DNA from: Lachnoclostridium sp. UBA6558
GTDB lineage: Bacteria; Bacillota; Clostridia; Lachnospirales; Lachnospiraceae
Direction: 5' to 3'
DNA length: 26,228 bases
NCBI GenBank assembly: GCA_002434335.1
Contig: DJJW01000004.1
Span: 86,141 to 112,368 of the forward strand
Shown: one piece after another, positions 22,911 to 26,228 of the stretch
Layout: every line of letters begins with the position of its first letter
How positions within the stretch are numbered: position 1 is the first letter of the stretch
The notes under the pieces: generated by a model
The model's database searches: none
Seen by the model: only the letters and a program-made list of their open reading frames with translations
Told to the model about the DNA's origin: nothing
Program-made: the position numbers and the translations under genes

Positions 22911-24062
22911 TTAGTTTATAACTTCGCCCATAATATCTGCTATTATTTTCTTCTGTTCAAAGGAAAGCTCTGTATTATTCTGAATTTGATAAAATTCATC
23001 AAACAATTCTATCGGATTTTTCCTTGTTCCTTCTAAAGAAGCTGCCGTAAAACTATGTACAGCCTGTCTGCTTCTGCTGTTTTCAAAATCCAGAAGCATT
23101 AAGTTGGGATACACCTGACGTAACTGACCGATGGCATCGTATATTTCTTCTTCATCAGTCAGGGTAACATGTAAGTAATCCTCTGCTCCTTCTGTATCTT
23201 CTTTTCCAATAAGAAGAAGCTCCTTCATTGGTCCTTTCAATTCACGAAGGTCATGGAGAGGGTAAAGTAATTTAGCTTGAATGTGAATATCACCCTTCGC
23301 TCCGCATTCCAGTAAATAAACGGATTTTACATAACGAGCTTCCGAGAAGGAATATTTTAGGGGCGATCCGGCATAGCGTATGGTATCTCTCCCCACTTTC
23401 TGTGCTCTGTGCAGATGTCCCAGTGCAACATAATCAAATTTATCAAAGACGGATATATCTACCTGGTCTACACCACCTACTGAAATATTTTCCGAATCAC
23501 TGCGTTCCGGTTCCTGTAATCCGTTAATCACGAACTGATGTGCAAGTAGAATATTTCTCTCTTCTTTAACCAGCGGGTAATCTGATAAGACCAGCTTTAC
23601 CGCCTCTTCATAAGATTCCGGTGCTGTTTCGTAGTAAGGCCTGAGCATTGCCGGTTTGATAAAGGGAAGCATGTATATGTTCAGAGGCCCATGTTCATCT
23701 GTCAAGACAACTCTTCCCGGTTTCCCATCATATACACCTGTTATGTATAGATTATTCTTCTCCATTATACGGCTTCCAAAGCCAATCCTTTCAGGAGAAT
23801 CATGGTTTCCGCTTATCATAAAGACTGCTTGTCCGGCTTTATTAAGTTCTGTTAGAAAACTATCCAAAAGTTCAACAGCTTCCGCTGAGGGCATGCTCTT
23901 ATCATATATATCACCGGCCATCAGTACCCCGTCCGTATTTTCTTCCAATACTATCTTTATAATCTGTTCCAATATGTATCTTTGATCTTCTAACATACTA
24001 AATTCGTTTACTCGTTTTCCGATATGCAAATCGGCTAAATGGAGCAATTTCACATACTTCAC
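22911..24062 (-). CDS. Nuclease SbcCD subunit D (Mre11-like phosphoesterase)
   Basis: A 383-residue metallophosphoesterase, the nuclease half of SbcCD. All phosphoesterase motifs are present: LLHLADLHIGK (D11, H13), MAGDIYDK (D51), SGNHDSPER (N86, H87), LAHQ near 175 and ALGHLHRAQ near 216-222, which together bind two metal ions (Mn2+ in the family). The C-terminal ~120 residues form the capping and SbcC-binding region. AAGGAG lies 6 nt before the ATG. A good promoter (24125-24153) drives sbcD-sbcC, in the usual order D then C. Confidence 0.97.
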   Translation of the reverse strand: MKYVKLLHLADLHIGKRVNEFSMLEDQRYILEQIIKIVLEENTDGVLMAGDIYDKSMPSAEAVELLDSFLTELNKAGQAVFMISGNHDSPERIGFGSRIMEKNNLYITGVYDGKPGRVVLTDEHGPLNIYMLPFIKPAMLRPYYETAPESYEEAVKLVLSDYPLVKEERNILLAHQFVINGLQEPERSDSENISVGGVDQVDISVFDKFDYVALGHLHRAQKVGRDTIRYAGSPLKYSFSEARYVKSVYLLECGAKGDIHIQAKLLYPLHDLRELKGPMKELLLIGKEDTEGAEDYLHVTLTDEEEIYDAIGQLRQVYPNLMLLDFENSRSRQAVHSFTAASLEGTRKNPIELFDEFYQIQNNTELSFEQKKIIADIMGEVIN

Positions 24063-24124
24063 TCCTTACTCTTATGGTTTACCTCCAGCACATACACTAC
24101 GTTCCGGAAAAGTTTGTATATTAC

Positions 24125-24153
24125 ATTATAAACGCATAAGTTGTTCATTACAA
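24125..24153 (-). promoter_or_regulatory. Promoter of the sbcDC operon
   Basis: Read leftward: TTGTAA (24148-24153), 17-bp spacer, TATAAT (24125-24130). The leader to the sbcD start is about 55 nt. No LexA- or CtsR-like box is obvious. Confidence 0.6.
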
Positions 24154-24179
24154 GAAGCAGATTCTTACAAAGGAAGGAA

Positions 24180-25052
24180 CTAATCCTCAATTATCTGGTA
24201 TTCATTACCTGTGACGAGGACTGCCTGATTGTCCTGCAGACAGATATGAGGCAGCGGGAGGTCTTTTCTCTGGCTGCTGTCATCTGTGCAATGCACACTT
24301 AAATAAGCCTGAATAAGACACAAACCTTCTGTTTCCTCTTCTTTCGAATGTGCAATATTAGGAGTTGCAATCAGACTTCCTGCGCTGACCCCTACAAACA
24401 GTTTATTGCGGTAAGCCAGTTTTTTTACTGTAGAAAAGAATCCGCTGCTCTTTATAACTTCCAGCAGATGTCTGGTATTACCCCCTGTAAAGTAGACTGC
24501 ATCATAGGACATTGCTGCTTCGGTAGTAATCTTGTATTCTAAATTATAGGTCTGAATATTTTCCGGTAATATTCCTATATGAAGCAGTTCCCGGTAACAC
24601 CATTCTGCCATTTTAAGTTCTTCCTCCTCAATAGCTGCTGCCGGTATAAATAGTACTTTTGCTTCTTCTACAGCCTTTTCTAACAGTCTCAGAAAACAGT
24701 CAGTAATATTCGGCTTTAATTCCCCTTGCATATCCTCAAAACCGGCAGAGGTCAGTAAAATCTTCTGATAAATTTTCTTTCCTTCTTCCATAACCCGGCT
24801 ACGACAGACTTTAACCCTTTCTCCTTCCGGATTGTCTCCATGTTCTTTATCCAAGTAAGAATACCGGTATAAGTTACTGCAGGGAATAATTTCGCACTCT
24901 CCGCAATGAGTATGGCCTTTCCCCTGACAACACTGGGCTATGTGACATTCCCCATGAAAAGGATTCCCCATGGTTTCAATACACCCTCCGCATCCGTGGG
25001 ATTCCTTCCATTGGCAACCGTTACAATGTAGTCCGCATCTTGAATCAATCAT
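24180..25052 (-). CDS. DUF3795 domain fused to peptidase S51 (PepE-like) domain
   Basis: A 290-residue two-domain protein. Residues 1-~90 are a Cys-rich DUF3795 region (C6, C10, C13, C21, C24, C36, C41, C42, C50, C53, C58), probably binding metal. Residues ~110-290 are a peptidase S51/dipeptidase-E-like domain of the class I glutamine-amidotransferase fold. It has an acidic stretch AAAIEEEE (138-145), FTGGNTRHLLEVI (188-200), the nucleophile S223 in GVSAGSLI, and H254 in YLSVHC as the candidate His. Dipeptidase E cleaves Asp-X dipeptides; some relatives are cyanophycinases. AGGAG is 6 nt before the ATG at 25052; an ATG 6 nt upstream abuts it and is rejected. The gene appears monocistronic. 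Confidence 0.82.
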   Translation of the reverse strand: MIDSRCGLHCNGCQWKESHGCGGCIETMGNPFHGECHIAQCCQGKGHTHCGECEIIPCSNLYRYSYLDKEHGDNPEGERVKVCRSRVMEEGKKIYQKILLTSAGFEDMQGELKPNITDCFLRLLEKAVEEAKVLFIPAAAIEEEELKMAEWCYRELLHIGILPENIQTYNLEYKITTEAAMSYDAVYFTGGNTRHLLEVIKSSGFFSTVKKLAYRNKLFVGVSAGSLIATPNIAHSKEEETEGLCLIQAYLSVHCTDDSSQRKDLPLPHICLQDNQAVLVTGNEYQIIED

Positions 25053-25131
25053 ATTCATCTCCTGTCTGCATACTTTTAGTACGCAAAAAAATTAACAAAA
25101 ACACTGCTTTTCTCTTCCTTAGCATCATAAC

Positions 25132-25162
25132 AAAAAGAACAGGACATCCTAATGTCCTGTTC
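25132..25162 (-). terminator. Intrinsic terminator overlapping the WYL gene's stop
   Basis: On the minus strand, GAACAGGACAT (25152-25162), loop TAGG, ATGTCCTGTTC (25137-25147), then TTTTT (25132-25136). The upstream arm encodes the last residues (GTGH) of the WYL regulator and the loop contains its TAG stop, so the terminator is built into the gene's end. Confidence 0.92.
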
Positions 25163-26066
25163 CAGAATAATTTTGAAATATTTTAAGAGCAGTTGCTTTT
25201 AATTCTTCTGCCAGTACTAATGGTTCCAACACCTTAACTTTATCCCCGAAACCAAGGAGCCATTTTAAAATATAATCTTTGTTGGTATATCCTACTTCAA
25301 GCAGCAGCTTTCCCTCTATTGTTTCGGTATAACAATACAGACCATAATCGTCGATTAACTGATACCTGACAGAGGTGTCAAAGAGAGCTTTAAGAATATT
25401 ATCATCTGTAAAGACAGCGTTCAGATTCCTCTTATCCTCCGGTATCTCCCGCTGAACATAAGTCTCCGGCAGTATTTTAAGTTCCCATAACCTTGCCAGT
25501 TTAAAAAGTCTCCAGTCTGCTCTGGCAGTACAATATCCAAACACATACCAGGCAGACCAGTGAAATATAACATAGTACGGCTCAATACGGCGATGGCTTA
25601 ATCCCTTTTCATAATAATAATCAAATTCTATCAGCTGATGGTTTATTACCGCTTCCTTCACCATTTTTATCTTTGGACTCAGGGAGCCTCTGTAATGGGA
25701 TGCAAGGTCTATAACAATTGGTTCTTGCAGAGAAACCACCGCATCCTTAGAGACAGAAAACTTATCCAGAGTCCTTTCTATCTGTGAAGTGTCGGTAACC
25801 GTTCCAATGCCCTTTAAGGCAGCAATGATTCCAGATAATTCATCCGTAGTGAGTATGCTCTTATCCAGCTTATAACCCTCTGCGATGGAAATACCGCCCC
25901 CTTCCCCCTGCCTTGTGACAATGGGTATTCCCGCCTGACAAAGAGCATCTACATCTCTTCCTATGGTCCTGCGTGACACCTCGAATCTTGCTGCCAGATA
26001 TGGTGCATTTACACGATCATTCTGCAAAAGTATCGTTAGTATTCCAAGCAATCGGTCAATCTTCAT
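25149..26066 (-). CDS. YafY-type WYL-domain transcriptional regulator
   Basis: A 305-residue regulator. The N-terminal winged helix (~1-60) contains MKIDRLLGILTILLQ and APYLAARFEVSRRTIGRDVDAL, then GIPIVTRQGEGGG, all typical of the HTH_11/YafY group. The WYL domain (~130-225) has the hallmark WSAWYVFGYCTARADWRLFKLARL region (named by its ends), which senses nucleotides or other ligands in related proteins, followed by the WCX-like C-terminus (~235-300). GAGGGG sits close to the ATG, with AAGGAG further upstream. It lies 48 nt after a VOC-protein gene in the same direction; the two may form an operon in which it controls that neighbour (inference). It ends in its own terminator. Confidence 0.88.
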   Translation of the reverse strand: MKIDRLLGILTILLQNDRVNAPYLAARFEVSRRTIGRDVDALCQAGIPIVTRQGEGGGISIAEGYKLDKSILTTDELSGIIAALKGIGTVTDTSQIERTLDKFSVSKDAVVSLQEPIVIDLASHYRGSLSPKIKMVKEAVINHQLIEFDYYYEKGLSHRRIEPYYVIFHWSAWYVFGYCTARADWRLFKLARLWELKILPETYVQREIPEDKRNLNAVFTDDNILKALFDTSVRYQLIDDYGLYCYTETIEGKLLLEVGYTNKDYILKWLLGFGDKVKVLEPLVLAEELKATALKIFQNYSGTGH

Positions 26067-26114
26067 ATCCCCTCAGTCTCACTCCTTAAACCAACAGTTT
26101 TTATCTGTTCTTTA

Positions 26115-26228
26115 TTATACCACAAAACAAAATGGGTGTCCTGCAGGATCTATCAGAACTGCCCATTGGTCAGACCATTGATCTTTGGCCATGACCGCAC
26201 CACAGGAAATTGCGTGCTGCACTGCACT
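26115..26228 (-). CDS. VOC (glyoxalase/bleomycin-resistance-fold) protein, C-terminal part
   Basis: A leftward frame open from the window edge to TAA 26115-26117 gives 37 residues. They end QWAVLIDPAGHPFCFVV, the classic C-terminal strand pair of VOC proteins (x-DPAGHPFC). The rest of the gene lies outside the window. The GHPFC segment carries the last metal/ligand-side region of many uncharacterised VOC proteins. It lies upstream of the WYL regulator gene. Confidence 0.75.
   Translation of the reverse strand, partial: SAVQHAISCGAVMAKDQWSDQWAVLIDPAGHPFCFVV

Noticed and set aside
22854..22912. AATACTG/CAGTATT repeat spanning the sbcD-sbcC gap
   Set aside because: Only 7-bp arms around 45 bases; could hint at a processing hairpin in the operon, but is too weak to call.

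Overview
The window looks like chromosomal DNA of a low-GC, spore-former-type Firmicute, most likely a clostridium of the Lachnospiraceae kind. This is inferred from strong AGGAGG-type ribosome binding sites, TTG/GTG starts, vegetative TTGACA/TATAAT promoters, A+T-rich spacers, and families common in clostridia (DUF2975 with a YozG-like regulator, EFR1 ferrodoxin, WYL and MerR/AraC sensor regulators, DUF3795). No rRNA, tRNA, CRISPR array, phage module or insertion sequence was seen. The gene content is a mosaic of small one- to three-gene units, typical of an accessory stretch of a clostridial chromosome.

Layout. Bases 1-470 are mostly leader DNA with one excellent promoter. It feeds a rightward run of a DUF2975 membrane protein, a Cro/CI-type mini-regulator and an unrecognised membrane-anchored protein (470-1938), followed by another small membrane protein (2004-2477). 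A TetR repressor (leftward) and a GNAT acetyltransferase (rightward) then diverge over a shared control region. Next come a flavodoxin/ferredoxin fusion (EFR1), a Gfo/Idh/MocA dehydrogenase with a striking operator over its promoter, a YjjG-type nucleotidase and an isochorismatase-fold hydrolase. A tandem array of about ten degenerate 18-bp units lies just upstream of the hydrolase.

From 8.1 kb onward everything is leftward. In order of position: an AraC-VOC fusion; an unrecognised Cys-rich protein co-transcribed with a MerR sensor that has a 19-bp-spacer promoter; a GNAT; an antibiotic-type nucleotidyltransferase; a decayed CPBP protease; DUF1697; an ACT-domain protein; a tandem GNAT; and a GMC oxidoreductase with its small subunit, closed by a clear terminator. 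After these come an internally deleted DJ-1/PfpI remnant, a GNAT preceded by a newly noticed 50-residue membrane microprotein, sbcC and sbcD, a DUF3795-peptidase S51 fusion, a WYL regulator with a terminator, and the 3' end of a VOC protein cut by the window edge.

Functional reading. Only sbcDC is a housekeeping machine (DNA hairpin and double-strand-end processing). Most of the rest are single-gene detoxification, modification and sensing functions, several with sensor domains fused to DNA-binding domains. The least explained items are the MerR-controlled Cys-rich protein, the GMC/small-subunit pair, the DUF3795-S51 fusion, the 18-bp array and the microprotein. Two gene remnants (CPBP and PfpI) carry internal deletions, so the region is losing as well as gaining genes.
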